Below are positions 46,812 to 57,784 of a stretch of 64,000 nucleotides of DNA, one piece after another; positions within the stretch are counted from its first letter, which is position 1; every line of letters begins with the position of its first letter. The notes under the pieces are model-generated. The model was not told where the DNA came from. It worked only from the letters and a program-made list of their open reading frames with translations, and searched no databases. Source of the DNA: Vibrio spartinae. GTDB lineage: Bacteria > Pseudomonadota > Gammaproteobacteria > Enterobacterales > Vibrionaceae. The DNA is taken from positions 2,595,001-2,659,000 of the forward strand of contig NZ_AP024907.1 in NCBI RefSeq assembly GCF_024347135.1, written 5' to 3'. The position numbers and the translations under genes are program-made.

Positions 46812-47393
46812 ATGAGCCATTACCAACTTGTTTTAGCTTCTACCTCAAAATATCGGCGCCAGTTGTTGGAAAAAATAACCATCCCCTTTCTATCTGTTGC
46901 CCCGAAGTGTGATGAAACACCATTAACGGATGAATCACCACAAGCACTGGTGCAACGTTTAGCGCAACAAAAAGCACAAAGCTGTCCTCAACAACAACCG
47001 AGTCTAGTCATCGGCTCAGACCAAGTCTGTGTTGTGCAGGGGCAAATCGTCGGAAAACCACACACGAAAGAACACGCCACCCAACAGCTGATGGCACAAT
47101 CGGGAAACAAAATCACCTTTTATACGGGACTTGCGGTATATAACAATGTCACCGGGACAACCCAATGTATTGTTGACCAATTCCATGTCCACTTCCGGCA
47201 ATTAGCGCTCCGTCAGATTGAACGTTATATTGAAATGGAACAACCATTTGACTGTGCCGGTAGTTTCAAAAGTGAAGGTTTGGGTATTGCTTTATTTAAA
47301 CGCTTGGAAGGCGACGATCCCAACGCACTGGTGGGATTGCCCCTGATCAAACTCATCGACTTACTTGAAGCGGAAGGGATGACGGTATTATAA
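46812..47393 (+). CDS. yceF: Maf-like nucleotide pyrophosphatase YceF
   Basis: Nucleoside-triphosphate pyrophosphatase of the Maf family; YceF members prefer 7-methyl-GTP. 193 residues from ATG 46812. It begins YQLVLASTSKYRRQLLEK and has the VIGSDQVC catalytic Asp segment and FKSEGLGI near the end. A longer frame starting at 46749 lies over the yceD promoter and lacks a ribosome site. It lies divergent from yceD and converges on rluC, as in E. coli. Confidence 0.9.
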   Translation: MSHYQLVLASTSKYRRQLLEKITIPFLSVAPKCDETPLTDESPQALVQRLAQQKAQSCPQQQPSLVIGSDQVCVVQGQIVGKPHTKEHATQQLMAQSGNKITFYTGLAVYNNVTGTTQCIVDQFHVHFRQLALRQIERYIEMEQPFDCAGSFKSEGLGIALFKRLEGDDPNALVGLPLIKLIDLLEAEGMTVL

Positions 47394-47401
47394 GGGATGA
47401 G

Positions 47402-48346
47402 TTATGAGCGCAACTGTGCCAACACTTTCTCAAGCTTCTTCTCCATCGGTGCCACAATTTCCATCTTTTCACCACTCGTTGGATGAATAAAACGTATCTG
47501 TGCTGCATGTAAAAAGAGCCGATTCAGCCCTAATTTCCCGGTATAAGCATCAAAGCGGGGATCGCCATAGCGGTCATCCCAAGCAATCGGATGACCTGCA
47601 TATTGCGCATGCACTCGAATCTGGTGAGTCCGGCCAGTCACTGGACTCGCTTGAATTAATGTTGCCTGAGAAAATACTTCGATAACTTTAAAACGAGTTT
47701 CCGAAGCTTTCCCTTGCGGATTCACTCGGACAATACTATTGACTTCGTTTTTTAACAGGGGGGCATTGATTTTCCGGCACTTGACTTCCCACCTTCCCAT
47801 CACAAGAGCGTTGTAGTCCTTCTGAACTGACTTATCCCGAAACTGAGCTTGTAAATGGCGAAGCGCTGAACGCTTTTTCGCCACCAACAGAATTCCAGAA
47901 GTATCTCTGTCAATTCGATGAACCAATTCCAGAAAACGGGCCTGCGGCCGAAGTGCCCGTAACGCTTCTATCACGCCAAATTTTAACCCGCTCCCACCAT
48001 GAACGGCAGTCCCCGAAGGTTTATTGAGCACTAACAGCGCATCATCTTCAAATAAAATACACTGCTCTAGTTCCGATACTTTTTCCAGCTTGGTACTCAA
48101 TGGCTCTTGTGTCGTGTCACTCTGCGGTAATGTCACTGGTGGGATCCGGATCACATCACCGGGTTGTAATTTATATTCAGGCTTGATCCGCTTCTTGTTC
48201 ACACGCACTTCGCCCTTACGCAGAATGCGGTAAACGACACTCTTTGGAATATTTTTCAATTTATTACGCAGGAAGTTATCAATTCGCTGACCGGCTATAT
48301 CTTCATCAATATTGACAAACTGGACTTGTGTTCTGATTTCGCTCAT
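47402..48346 (-). CDS. rluC: 23S rRNA pseudouridine synthase RluC
   Basis: Modifies uridines 955, 2504 and 2580 of 23S rRNA (E. coli numbering). 314 residues: N-terminal S4 RNA-binding domain (about 18-80, QRIDNFLRNKL) and RluA-type catalytic domain with the catalytic Asp in HRIDRDTSGILLVAKK. Divergent from rne across 646 bases, the E. coli arrangement. Confidence 0.94.
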   Translation of the reverse strand: MSEIRTQVQFVNIDEDIAGQRIDNFLRNKLKNIPKSVVYRILRKGEVRVNKKRIKPEYKLQPGDVIRIPPVTLPQSDTTQEPLSTKLEKVSELEQCILFEDDALLVLNKPSGTAVHGGSGLKFGVIEALRALRPQARFLELVHRIDRDTSGILLVAKKRSALRHLQAQFRDKSVQKDYNALVMGRWEVKCRKINAPLLKNEVNSIVRVNPQGKASETRFKVIEVFSQATLIQASPVTGRTHQIRVHAQYAGHPIAWDDRYGDPRFDAYTGKLGLNRLFLHAAQIRFIHPTSGEKMEIVAPMEKKLEKVLAQLRS

Positions 48347-48614
48347 TTGCTTATTATTTATAAAAAAGTTGCTGATACAGGCGATCCTCTCAACTTAGCG
48401 CTTCATCACTGGGCATAGAAGTTTACTGGGATAGCAATATTGGCTTAAAAGCGCGCATCATACTATCTTGATGTTCGATATCATAGTGATAAATATTTTG
48501 CTATTCCTGCCTTCTCATGCCTTAATCTCGAACAAACGTATACCAAAGCAGCAATTCATCAATCATCTCAGCTTCCGGAGTCGATTTTTTTAGGTTTATT
48601 TTTTATAAAGCAGA

Positions 48615-48992
48615 TTGCTGAAATACGTTGCCACTGCTATAGTTCATAGCTGCAATGGACAAACTGGCGACGTTTTAACTCATGGCGCCATGTTTTGAGC
48701 AGTTTTGGGTAGAAACTTACGGTTCTTTGTATGCTGCAAATGGCGTAAGACAGACATGACCGTAACTTCTTATTGTTCTACTCATCGTCATTCATGTTGA
48801 GTATCTACCGCACACTGCGGCTTATCACTGGTGAAAAACAATCAGCGGGTGAGGACTGAAGTGCCTTTTTGAGCGTCCCTTCCAGCCGAGAGGCTGCAAA
48901 CAAAGCCATGGGATCAGGCACCGTGAAGACGAAATGCAAGCAATAAGTACAACAAACAATCAAAAACAAAAGAAATACAACGAGATTTTTAA
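48615..48992 (+). promoter_or_regulatory. rne promoter and long structured leader
   Basis: TTGCTG (48615-48620) and TATAGT (48638-48643) with a 17-base spacer form a good promoter, giving a leader of about 340 bases. Long structured rne leaders mediate RNase E autoregulation in E. coli (Rfam rne5 type). Short complementary segments such as CAGCC/GGCTG (48882-48896) fit a stem, but the full fold was not computed. 48347-48614 shows no gene. Confidence 0.55.
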
Positions 48993-51900
48993 ATGAAAAG
49001 AATGTTAATTAACGCAACTCAAAAAGAAGAGTTGCGTGTCGCGCTGGTCGATGGTCAGCGACTTTTCGATCTGGATATAGAAAGCCCCGGACACGAATCT
49101 AAAAAAGCCAATATTTACAAAGGAAAAATCACCAGAGTTGAGCCAAGTTTGGAAGCAGCATTTGTTGATTATGGTGCTGAAAGACACGGTTTCCTTCCTC
49201 TCAAAGAAGTTGCGAAAGAATATTTCCCAGCCGGATACACTTATCAAGGACGTCCTAGTATTAAGGAAGTTCTGAAAGAGGGCCAGGAAGTTATCGTTCA
49301 GATCGAGAAGGAAGAACGCGGTAGTAAAGGTGCTGCACTGACAACATTTGTCTCTCTGGCTGGCAGTTATTTGGTTCTGATGCCGAATAATCCTCGAGCC
49401 GGTGGGATTTCCCGTCGTATCGAAGGCACAGAAAGAACTGAACTGAAAGAAGCACTCAGTACACTCGAACTTCCCCAAGGTATGGGACTGATTGTCCGTA
49501 CCGCTGGTGTGGGCAAAAGTGCTGAAGAGTTAGAATGGGATTTAAATGTTCTGCTCAATCATTGGGGGGCGATTAAACAGGCCTCCGACTCTAATCCTGC
49601 ACCATTTCTGATCCATCAGGAAAGTAATGTTATTGCACGTGCAATTCGCGATTATCTACGTCGTGACATTGGCGAAATCTTAATCGATAGCTCTACCATT
49701 TACGAACGTGCACTAGAGCATATTCGCCTTGTGCGTCCCGATTTTGTTAATCGGGTTAAGAAGTACGAAGGTGAAGTGCCGCTATTCAGTCATTATCAAA
49801 TCGAAAGCCAAATCGAATCCGCATTCCAACGTGAAGTCCGTTTACCTTCTGGTGGCTCGATAGTGATCGATCCGACAGAAGCACTCACTTCTATCGATAT
49901 CAACTCTGCTCGTGCAACTAAAGGCGGTGATATCGAAGAAACAGCGCTGAATACGAATTTGGAAGCTGCTGAAGAAATCGCTCGTCAACTCCGTTTACGA
50001 GATTTAGGTGGCCTTGTGGTCATCGACTTCATCGATATGACGCCAGTTCGCCATCAGCGTGAAGTTGAGAATAAACTCCGAGACGCTGTTCGTGTGGACC
50101 GTGCCCGAGTTCAGATTGGTCGCATCTCCAGATTCGGACTACTTGAAATGTCCAGACAACGCTTGAGTCCTTCTCTGGCAGAGGCAAGTCACCATATTTG
50201 TCCTCGCTGTTCTGGGACAGGGGTTGTTCGGGATAACGAATCTCTCGCACTCTCAGTGCTACGATTGATTGAAGAAGAAGCACTGAAAGATAATACCTCG
50301 CAGGTACTTGCTGTCGTCCCAGTGCCGATTGCATCTTATTTATTGAATGAGAAACGTCGATCAATCAACCATATTGAGCGGATTCAAGATGTCAAGATCA
50401 CCATCGTGCCAAACTCTGATATGGAAACACCTCATTTTGAGGTCATCCGGGTCAGAGAGGGTGAAGAACAGGAAATGCTGTCTTACCTCGTACCTACACG
50501 TATAGACAGCATTCGTGAAACCGAAAATAAAGATATTGTCGAACCTGAAACGAAACAGCGACGTATCGAAGAGCCGGTATTAAAAGGATTTGCTGCGCCA
50601 GCAACATCAGCGCCTCAACCCAAAACGCCTCAGGCTCAAGATCAAGGCACACAGAAGCAAAGTGAACCGAAAGGGCCGGCACAACCGGGGCTGTTCAGTC
50701 GCTTTATGAAAGGCCTGACGGACCTGTTCTCTGGTTCGGAATCGGCCCAGCCAGAACAACCGAAACCGGTGACCGAAACAGAAAAACCAGAACAGGAACA
50801 ACGTTCAGAGAATAGAAAACCTCGTCGTTCCCGTGAACGCAATCATGAGCAACGTAGACGTCCGCGTCAGCAAACTCAGGATAGCGACAAGCCCAAACTA
50901 GATAAAGCGGACTCAACAGAAGTAAAACAACAACCTTCTGATGAGAAGAAACCGACGAAGTCTCAGCCTCGCAAACCGAAGCAAGAAAAGCAGGATAAGC
51001 GCGGGAATGGGAATAAAGACAAAAATGCTGCTACTAAGTTAGCAGAGGAAGGACAAAAGATTGCTCAGGATGCACAATCTGAAGCGAAAAAAGATCCACA
51101 GGATACCCAAGAAAAAGCAGTGGTCGCTAAAGAGCGTCGCCAACGCCGCAAGCTAACCAAACAGATTCGTCTGCAGTCTCAATCGGCTGACGAAACATTG
51201 GCAAGTCAGGAACGTGAGTCTGAACAGGATGCGTTGAGCCAAGAAGCCGCCCCTGTAGCAGTGGTAAACGAGCCGTCATCCCCTGTGCAGTCATCATCGG
51301 AAGAGATGCAACAGAATCAAACCTCGACTAATAATGATGCGAATGAAAACGCGAATACCGAAGAGCCTAAACAGCGTCGGAGTCGCCGTTCACCTCGCCA
51401 TTTACGTGCAAATGGACAACGCCGTCGTAGAGGAAGAGAGCGCAGACCAAACCCATTCCGCTTACGGAAAGGTGGTGTTGCATCTCCGGAAATGGCGATG
51501 GGCAAAGTGATGCCAAGCTACGGTTTGGTGAAAAAATCCACACCGCAGACGGTTAAACCCGAGCAATCACCAGCTCAGCCAGAAACACAGGAACAACTCA
51601 GCGGTGTTGCATTCCCTGAAATGGCAATGGGTAAAGTGATCATTCGTTCAGCGACTGAATCTACAACACCGGAAATTGCCACATCAGAGAATGCACCGAA
51701 AGCCACACCAGAGAGCATCGCTCCTGAGACGGTTACTCCTGAAACGGCGAGTGCTCCTGAAGCGGCGAGTGTGGTGACACAAGAAGCGAAACAACCTTCA
51801 TCAGGTCACAATGATAAGGTGACTATGACGGTAGAAACGGCAGGTGATAAACAACCATCTCCTGCGCCAGTCGCGGCGGAAACCATTCATGAAGTTACTG

Positions 51901-52184
51901 CTGAACCCGCAGAACAGCAAGTGGTTCCGGACGACAGTCCTCGCGAGATGCCAGAATCAACTCAGCAAAGCGCAGAGTTGCCTGTACAGCTCGCACCAGA
52001 AAGCGTCATAGCAGTGAAAGGCCATGCATTTTCGGCAATGACAAAAGCTCCCGGAAATGGTGAACTGGTACAGGTCCTTCTGGAAGCAGCGCCTTTGCGA
52101 GAGCAACGCTATTCATTAAAAGGCGCTGGTAGTCATGCTGCAACCAATCATGCAAGTTCGGCAATGGCAAAACCACTACAGTGA
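48993..52184 (+). CDS. rne: Ribonuclease E
   Basis: Endoribonuclease and scaffold of the RNA degradosome, 1063 residues, close to E. coli. The catalytic half has an S1 domain (about 36-120), metal-binding Asp in [14 protein letters not shown] and VVIDFIDM (near 303 and 346), and the Zn-link CPRCSGTG. The C-terminal half is disordered. It contains an amphipathic membrane-anchor segment ([17 protein letters not shown], about 564-580), long Lys/Arg/Gln-rich tracts, and the RNA-binding [18 protein letters not shown] (about 805-822). The enolase-binding-like motif PEMAMGKV occurs at about 832 and again at about 874. The tail ASSAMAKPL resembles PNPase-binding ends. Confidence 0.97.
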   Translation: MKRMLINATQKEELRVALVDGQRLFDLDIESPGHESKKANIYKGKITRVEPSLEAAFVDYGAERHGFLPLKEVAKEYFPAGYTYQGRPSIKEVLKEGQEVIVQIEKEERGSKGAALTTFVSLAGSYLVLMPNNPRAGGISRRIEGTERTELKEALSTLELPQGMGLIVRTAGVGKSAEELEWDLNVLLNHWGAIKQASDSNPAPFLIHQESNVIARAIRDYLRRDIGEILIDSSTIYERALEHIRLVRPDFVNRVKKYEGEVPLFSHYQIESQIESAFQREVRLPSGGSIVIDPTEALTSIDINSARATKGGDIEETALNTNLEAAEEIARQLRLRDLGGLVVIDFIDMTPVRHQREVENKLRDAVRVDRARVQIGRISRFGLLEMSRQRLSPSLAEASHHICPRCSGTGVVRDNESLALSVLRLIEEEALKDNTSQVLAVVPVPIASYLLNEKRRSINHIERIQDVKITIVPNSDMETPHFEVIRVREGEEQEMLSYLVPTRIDSIRETENKDIVEPETKQRRIEEPVLKGFAAPATSAPQPKTPQAQDQGTQKQSEPKGPAQPGLFSRFMKGLTDLFSGSESAQPEQPKPVTETEKPEQEQRSENRKPRRSRERNHEQRRRPRQQTQDSDKPKLDKADSTEVKQQPSDEKKPTKSQPRKPKQEKQDKRGNGNKDKNAATKLAEEGQKIAQDAQSEAKKDPQDTQEKAVVAKERRQRRKLTKQIRLQSQSADETLASQERESEQDALSQEAAPVAVVNEPSSPVQSSSEEMQQNQTSTNNDANENANTEEPKQRRSRRSPRHLRANGQRRRRGRERRPNPFRLRKGGVASPEMAMGKVMPSYGLVKKSTPQTVKPEQSPAQPETQEQLSGVAFPEMAMGKVIIRSATESTTPEIATSENAPKATPESIAPETVTPETASAPEAASVVTQEAKQPSSGHNDKVTMTVETAGDKQPSPAPVAAETIHEVTAEPAEQQVVPDDSPREMPESTQQSAELPVQLAPESVIAVKGHAFSAMTKAPGNGELVQVLLEAAPLREQRYSLKGAGSHAATNHASSAMAKPLQ

Positions 52185-52218
52185 TCCTGAATCGCTTCTG
52201 CGTAAATAATTAGTCTTT

Positions 52219-52248
52219 AAAGAGCTGCTAAATGGCAGCTCTTTTTTT
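52219..52248 (+). terminator. Intrinsic terminator of rne
   Basis: AAAGAGCTGC and GCAGCTCTTT form a perfect 10-bp stem with a 6-base loop, followed by at least four more T residues. Confidence 0.92.
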
Positions 52249-52527
52249 ATGCCATAACGTGATAGCAGACTGATAAGTCTATTCAGCGATGGAACGCTGA
52301 CCAATCACCAACATACCAAACAGTTGACCTCAATCACACTTTTCTGTAGCATTCGCCAACTTATGCCCAAGTAAAGCCCAGACAGAAATACCGTTTCAGT
52401 CATGAGCGCGCTTGCGGTACATGAACCCGACATACTTAGTTCATATTGCTTGATTAGAATACTTAGATCAAACCTATAAGAGCTATATCGGTTTTTGTTC
52501 AGCCACTAATAGAAAACAATCATACTC
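52249..52527 (+). promoter_or_regulatory. Upstream region of the SulP gene
   Basis: TATAAG (52476-52481) may be a -10; TTGATT (52451-52456) would be a -35 with an over-long 19-base spacer. TTGAT and ATCAA at 52451 and 52468 form a wide inverted repeat. Nothing else was recognised in this gap. Confidence 0.25.
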
Positions 52528-54087
52528 ATGCTTGAATTCCCAAATCAATCAACATATTCAATTAAAAATGATGTCCTTTCCGGACTCACCGTCGCACTGG
52601 CACTGGTCCCCGAGGCCGTTGCTTTTGCATTTGTTGCAGGTGTTGACCCGATGGTCGGTCTTTATGCCGCATTCATTGTCGGTCTAATTACTGCTATTTT
52701 TGGTGGCCGTCCAGGCATGATTTCAGGTGCCACTGGTGCCATGGCTGTCGTCATGGTTAGTCTGGTCGCAGAACACGGCATCTCTTACCTGTTTGCCGCC
52801 ATTCTATTGGCAGGTATTCTCCAAATCAGTGCAGGTATATTCAAACTCGGAAAATTTATTCGGATTGTGCCCCACCCTGTCATGATCGGTTTCGTCAACG
52901 GACTGGCTATCGTTATCTTCCTCGCCCAGTTAGGACAGTTCAAAGTCCCATCACTGAATGGTATGATGACTTGGCTACCCTATGATCAAATGTTACTCAT
53001 GTTAGGCCTTGTCGCTTTAACCATGGCAATTATCTTTTTCCTACCGAAGATAACAACTGCGATACCCTCCTCTCTCGCGGCTATCATTGTGGTCACTTTA
53101 CTGGTTCAGGGGTTAGGCTTAGAAACTCGTACCGTCGTTGATTTTCTACGCACCATGTCTGGGAATGATTCGGCAACGCTTGCAGGCACTCTCCCAGCAT
53201 TTTCAGTACCGAATGTACCTTTTACATTCGAAACATTGAAAATCATTCTGCCCTATTCTGTCATCTTAGCGGCCGTCGGATTGATCGAATCTTTGCTGAC
53301 ACTGACCGTCCTTGATGAGATGACCAATAGCCGCGGCCAATCAAACCGTGAATGTATGGGACAAGGGCTTGCAAACATCACCTGTTCATTCTTCGGTGCA
53401 ATGGGCGGCTGTGCCATGATTGGTCAATCGATGATTAACGTAAACTCCGGTGGCAGAGGACGTCTGTCCGGTGTCGTGGCTGCGGTGATGTTACTATGCT
53501 TCATTTTGTTTACGTCATCACTCATTGAGATGATTCCATTGGCAGCGCTGGTCGGTGTCATGTTTATGGTCGTGATCGGAACATTTGAATGGGCAACCTT
53601 TAAGCTTGCCAGAAGAGTACCAAAGAAAGATTTCTTTGTGATTGTACTCGTGACCATTGTTACCGTATTTACCGATTTAGCGATTGCTGTTGCAGTGGGT
53701 GTCATCACATCTGCACTGATGTTTGCATGGGATCATGCAAAACACATTTATGCAACCAGCCATGCGAATGAAGACGGTTCCAAAGAGTATAAAATCCATG
53801 GCCCGATTTTCTTTGGTTCTGTGGCGAATTTTCTAGAGCTGTTTGATACTCACCAAGATCCAGAACACGTGATCGTCGATTTCGCTCAATCACGGGTGAC
53901 CGATCACTCAGCCATTGATGCGATTGAAACGCTTGCCGAGCGTTATGCAGTCGTTGGAAAAACGCTTCACTTACGTCACCTGAGTCAGGATTGTCGTAAG
54001 TTACTTCATAAAGCCAGCAGCTTGATAGAAACGAATGTGAAGGAAGATCCAACTTACAAAGTTGCAACCGACGTTCTCGCAGGATAG
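52528..54087 (+). CDS. SulP-family inorganic anion transporter with STAS domain
   Basis: Inner-membrane anion transporter (sulfate, bicarbonate or dicarboxylate in characterised members), 519 residues. The membrane domain (about 15-400) begins with the family's [20 protein letters not shown] and contains [13 protein letters not shown] and [18 protein letters not shown]-terminal STAS domain follows (about 420-515). It is shorter than E. coli DauA and lacks a sulfate-operon neighbour, so the substrate is open. Bicarbonate transport is known for marine homologues of similar architecture. Single-gene unit between terminators. Confidence 0.88.
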   Translation: MLEFPNQSTYSIKNDVLSGLTVALALVPEAVAFAFVAGVDPMVGLYAAFIVGLITAIFGGRPGMISGATGAMAVVMVSLVAEHGISYLFAAILLAGILQISAGIFKLGKFIRIVPHPVMIGFVNGLAIVIFLAQLGQFKVPSLNGMMTWLPYDQMLLMLGLVALTMAIIFFLPKITTAIPSSLAAIIVVTLLVQGLGLETRTVVDFLRTMSGNDSATLAGTLPAFSVPNVPFTFETLKIILPYSVILAAVGLIESLLTLTVLDEMTNSRGQSNRECMGQGLANITCSFFGAMGGCAMIGQSMINVNSGGRGRLSGVVAAVMLLCFILFTSSLIEMIPLAALVGVMFMVVIGTFEWATFKLARRVPKKDFFVIVLVTIVTVFTDLAIAVAVGVITSALMFAWDHAKHIYATSHANEDGSKEYKIHGPIFFGSVANFLELFDTHQDPEHVIVDFAQSRVTDHSAIDAIETLAERYAVVGKTLHLRHLSQDCRKLLHKASSLIETNVKEDPTYKVATDVLAG

Positions 54088-54116
54088 AGACGACAGTCTC
54101 AATACTGACAATGATT

Positions 54117-54155
54117 AAAAAGCCGTTGTTTCATCTCAGAAACGACGGCTTTTTC
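54117..54155 (+). terminator. Intrinsic terminator of the SulP gene
   Basis: AAAAAGCCGTTGTTTC pairs with GAAACGACGGCTTTTT (16 bp with one G-T pair) around a 6-base loop, flanked by A and T runs. Likely bidirectional. Confidence 0.9.
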
Positions 54156-54283
54156 TTATCTATCATGTTCTTATTTATCATTTCATTATTTCTAAAAGTA
54201 CCGGATTCATGCTCCGCATCGCATCACCGTTCAACATCATACAACCTTAGATGTCGATGACATCAGAGAATCCGCACACATAA

Positions 54284-54313
54284 AAAATGCCCCGACCAAA
54301 GGCCGGGGCATCT
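54284..54313 (-). terminator. Intrinsic terminator of adhE
   Basis: ATGCCCCG and CGGGGCAT form an 8-bp stem. On the minus strand it is followed by six T residues. It lies 26 bases after the adhE stop. Confidence 0.9.
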
Positions 54314-54339
54314 GCATACTTTATGTAGAATGAATGCAA

Positions 54340-57048
54340 TTAAGCTTCAGACTTCTCTTTTTTCGCTGTCCGCTTTCTTGGTGTTTCGGCAGCTTCTTGA
54401 TCCGCTTTCTTCTTAATAACGGTCGTCCCTTCAACAGTCTCGCCTTCAACATAAGCGTGACCGTAGTAAGAGGCCAGTAATACCTCTTTCAGCTCGCTGA
54501 TTAACGGGTAACGAGGGTTTGCACCTGTACACTGGTCATCAAAAGCCTGAACGGACAGTTCATCAAGTTTAGCAAGGAAATCCGCTTCGTTAATTCCTGC
54601 AGCCTGAATAGATAGTGGGATATCAAGGTCATGTTTCAGCTCTTCTAACCAACCTAATAAACGCTCAATCTTCTGTGCGGTACGGTCACCCGGCTGAGAC
54701 AGACCCAAATGGTCGGCAATCTCAGCATAACGACGACGAGCCTGAGGACGGTCATATTGAGAGAATGCTGTTTGCTTGGTTGGATTGTCATTCGCGTTAT
54801 AGCGCACGACGTCCGCAATTAACAAGGCATTCGCCAAACCGTGAGGTACGTGGAATTCTGCACCGATTTTATGAGCCATTGAGTGACATACACCTAAGAA
54901 AGCATTGGCAAATGCAATCCCGGCAATGGTTGCTGCATTGTGCACTTTTTCACGAGCAATCGGATCATTCGCCCCATTGGCATAGCTTGACGGCAGATAC
55001 TCTTTCAACATCTTCAGCGCTTGTAAAGCCTGACCATCTGAGTATTCGTTAGCCAGAACAGAGACATAAGCTTCCAATGCGTGAGTTACAGCATCATAGC
55101 CACCAAACGCAGTAAGAGACTTAGGCATGTTCATCACCAGATTCGCATCAACGATTGCCATATTTGGTGTCAGTTCGTAGTCAGCAAGTGGGTATTTAGC
55201 ACCAGTATTATCATCTGTTACAACCGCAAACGGTGTCACTTCAGAGCCAGTACCAGATGTTGTTGTGATACATACCAATTCAGCTTTTTGACCCATTTTC
55301 GGGAATTTGTAGATACGTTTACGGATATCCATAAAGCGCATCGCCAACTCTGCAAAATGAGTTTCCGGATGCTCATACATAACCCACATGATTTTCGCAG
55401 CATCCATTGGAGAACCGCCACCCAGCGCCAAAATCACATCGGGTTGATAGCTCGCCATTTGTGCGGCACCTTTTTCTACAACAGATAGTGTCGGATCAGC
55501 TTCAACATCAAAGAACGTCTGAACTTCCATGCCTTGAGCTTTCAATAAGCTTACAACATCGTCAGCATAACCATTGTTGAATAAGAAACGGTCTGTCACC
55601 AAGAATGCACGTTTTTTACCTTCAAGGTCGCCCAGTGCGATAGGCAGGCTACCACGACGGAAGTAGATAGACTTAGGTAATTTATGCCACAACATGTTTT
55701 CAGCTCGCTTAGCAACAATTTTCTTGTTCATCAAATGTTTAGGACCGACGTTTTCTGAGATAGAGTTACCACCCCAAGAGCCACAACCCAGTGTTAAAGA
55801 AGGTGCCACATTAAAGTTGTACAGGTCACCGATACCACCATGCGTTGTTGGAATGTTTACCAGAATACGAGCAGTTTTTAACCGGTCACCGAAGTAACGG
55901 ATACGATCTTTATTCACATCCTGATTGGTATACAAACCAGATGTATGACCGATACCACCGATTTCTACCATTTTCACCGCTTGGTCTACCGCATTTTCAA
56001 AAGAACTTGCACGGAACATACCTAACGTTGGCGATAATTTTTCATGAGCAAACTCATCATCGTAAGACACTTCACCGATACCTTCACCGACAAGAATCTT
56101 CGTGTCAGCCGGAACACTCACGCCAGCCATTTCGGCAATGGCAGTTGCCGGTTGACCAACGATTTTAGCATTCAGCGCACCATCAATGAGCAGCACTTTA
56201 CGGACTTTATCTGCATCAGACTTGCTCAACACATGAGCTTTGTGCGTGGCAAAACGCTCTTTAACTTCGTCATAAACTTCATCCATAACAATGACGGCTT
56301 GCTCAGAAGCACACACAACACCATTATCAAACGTTTTTGACATCAGAACAGAAGCGACAGCACGTTTGATATCAGCAGTTTCATCAATAACAACAGGCAC
56401 GTTACCGGCGCCGACACCGATTGCTGGTTTACCAGAAGAGTAAGCAGCCTTAACCATGCCCGGACCGCCCGTTGCAAGAATCAGTGCAATCCCTTCGTGC
56501 TTCATCAGTGCATTCGATAGCTCAACAGACGGTTGATCAATCCAGCCGATGATGTCTTTCGGTGCACCCGCAGCAACCGCTGCATCCAGTACAAGTTTTG
56601 CGGCATCATTGGTTGAGTTCTTCGCACGAGGGTGAGGAGAAAAGATAATACCGTTACGAGTTTTCAGAGAAATCAGAGATTTAAAGATCGCTGTAGAAGT
56701 CGGGTTCGTTGTTGGGACGATACCGCAGATAATGCCGACAGGCTCTGCAATCGTCATTGTTCCCATGTTTTCGTCTTCTTCTAACACACCGCAGGTTTTT
56801 TCATCTTTGTATTTGTTATAGATGTACTCGGATGCAAAGTGGTTTTTGATCACTTTGTCTTCAACAATCCCCATACCAGACTCAGCCACGGCTTGTTGTG
56901 CCAGAGGGATACGAGCTTGGTTTGCTGCCAGTGATGCTGCACGGAAAATTTTGTCGACTTTCTCCTGAGAGTAAGTTGCAAATTCTGCTTGAGCAGCTTG
57001 CACACGCGCAACAAGAGCATTTAGTTCCGCCATATTTGTTACAGGCAT
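54340..57048 (-). CDS. adhE: Bifunctional acetaldehyde-CoA/alcohol dehydrogenase AdhE
   Basis: Fermentative enzyme reducing acetyl-CoA to ethanol in two NADH-dependent steps, forming spirosome filaments. 902 residues: N-terminal aldehyde dehydrogenase (about 1-440, active Cys in FDNGVVCASEQ) and C-terminal iron-dependent alcohol dehydrogenase (about 450-870, GGGSPMDAAK and metal His residues in FGGYDAVTHALE and GVCHSMAHKIG). The C-terminus has a Lys/Arg/Glu-rich tail (TPRKRTAKKEKSEA) somewhat longer than in E. coli. AGGAG lies seven bases before the ATG. An FNR-like site upstream fits anaerobic induction. Confidence 0.97.
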   Translation of the reverse strand: MPVTNMAELNALVARVQAAQAEFATYSQEKVDKIFRAASLAANQARIPLAQQAVAESGMGIVEDKVIKNHFASEYIYNKYKDEKTCGVLEEDENMGTMTIAEPVGIICGIVPTTNPTSTAIFKSLISLKTRNGIIFSPHPRAKNSTNDAAKLVLDAAVAAGAPKDIIGWIDQPSVELSNALMKHEGIALILATGGPGMVKAAYSSGKPAIGVGAGNVPVVIDETADIKRAVASVLMSKTFDNGVVCASEQAVIVMDEVYDEVKERFATHKAHVLSKSDADKVRKVLLIDGALNAKIVGQPATAIAEMAGVSVPADTKILVGEGIGEVSYDDEFAHEKLSPTLGMFRASSFENAVDQAVKMVEIGGIGHTSGLYTNQDVNKDRIRYFGDRLKTARILVNIPTTHGGIGDLYNFNVAPSLTLGCGSWGGNSISENVGPKHLMNKKIVAKRAENMLWHKLPKSIYFRRGSLPIALGDLEGKKRAFLVTDRFLFNNGYADDVVSLLKAQGMEVQTFFDVEADPTLSVVEKGAAQMASYQPDVILALGGGSPMDAAKIMWVMYEHPETHFAELAMRFMDIRKRIYKFPKMGQKAELVCITTTSGTGSEVTPFAVVTDDNTGAKYPLADYELTPNMAIVDANLVMNMPKSLTAFGGYDAVTHALEAYVSVLANEYSDGQALQALKMLKEYLPSSYANGANDPIAREKVHNAATIAGIAFANAFLGVCHSMAHKIGAEFHVPHGLANALLIADVVRYNANDNPTKQTAFSQYDRPQARRRYAEIADHLGLSQPGDRTAQKIERLLGWLEELKHDLDIPLSIQAAGINEADFLAKLDELSVQAFDDQCTGANPRYPLISELKEVLLASYYGHAYVEGETVEGTTVIKKKADQEAAETPRKRTAKKEKSEA

Positions 57049-57195
57049 AGTGAATCTCCTAAAATTAAAAAAATGTTAAAAACTTTTTATTAAGACTGTC
57101 ATCCGGTCTAAACGGCCAAAATCCAGATTTTTCTCAGAAACACGCTTAGTAAATAGCTTTCATCTCTGAGTATAATCTTTCAGTATTTGAAAACA

Positions 57196-57209
57196 TTGAC
57201 CCAGATCAG
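57196..57209 (-). promoter_or_regulatory. FNR-like site upstream of adhE
   Basis: TTGAC-CCAG-ATCAG matches the FNR consensus TTGAT-N4-ATCAA at 8 of 10 positions, about 150 bases before the adhE start. It suggests oxygen-dependent control. It has not been distinguished from a CRP-type half-site. Confidence 0.45.
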
Positions 57210-57784
57210 TTCCAAAAAACAATTCTTTTACTTGTTGAAATATTGCCCAAAAACCACATAACCTTATGAAATTAAATATAAAATAAATAAAGAGACCGGT
57301 TCCATAAAGAAATCTCATCGAAGTATAAAATAAAAAAACTACAATTTTATGTAATAAATTTTCATGGCAAAACAACACAGAAAGACCTAATCCGTTGTTT
57401 TCGTGCTACTGGTAATTATATAGGTCATGCTTGAGAACACCATTTTTAAACTCCTTTTTTTACAATATCCCTACATATGAGACACAAAACAGCCCGTAGA
57501 TCCAAACACTTGTTCTGATGATATCCAATACACAAGGTTCTATTTCAATGTTCTCTCATCATACCTGTGCAATAACAATTGAATAGATGACATCTCATTC
57601 ATATCACGGGATAATCATTGAGCGGATGTCAAGACGAACGATGTCACATGTTGCAGGATTTTTAACGGACGGGTGGCGGATGAATCTGCCGTCAAAGCGG
57701 CTATAACGTATTAAATACGTGACCACCATTCATGAGCCACACTTAAAACAAGACTTATAACGCAGATTTATCAACGGGAAAGCG
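57210..57784. other. Intergenic region between adhE and the channel gene
   Basis: About 575 bases without a supported gene; a 72-codon minus-strand frame at 57160-57378 has no ribosome site or protein-like character. A perfect 15-bp palindrome ACGTATTAAATACGT lies at 57706-57720, about 65 bases before the channel gene, and could be a regulator site. Confidence 0.45.

Noticed and set aside
48467..48592. About 40-codon frame in the rne upstream region
   Set aside because: No Shine-Dalgarno, no family resemblance, and it precedes the likely rne promoter.
57160..57378. 72-codon minus-strand frame upstream of adhE
   Set aside because: No ribosome site, compositionally AT-driven, and it covers the adhE promoter and FNR-like site.
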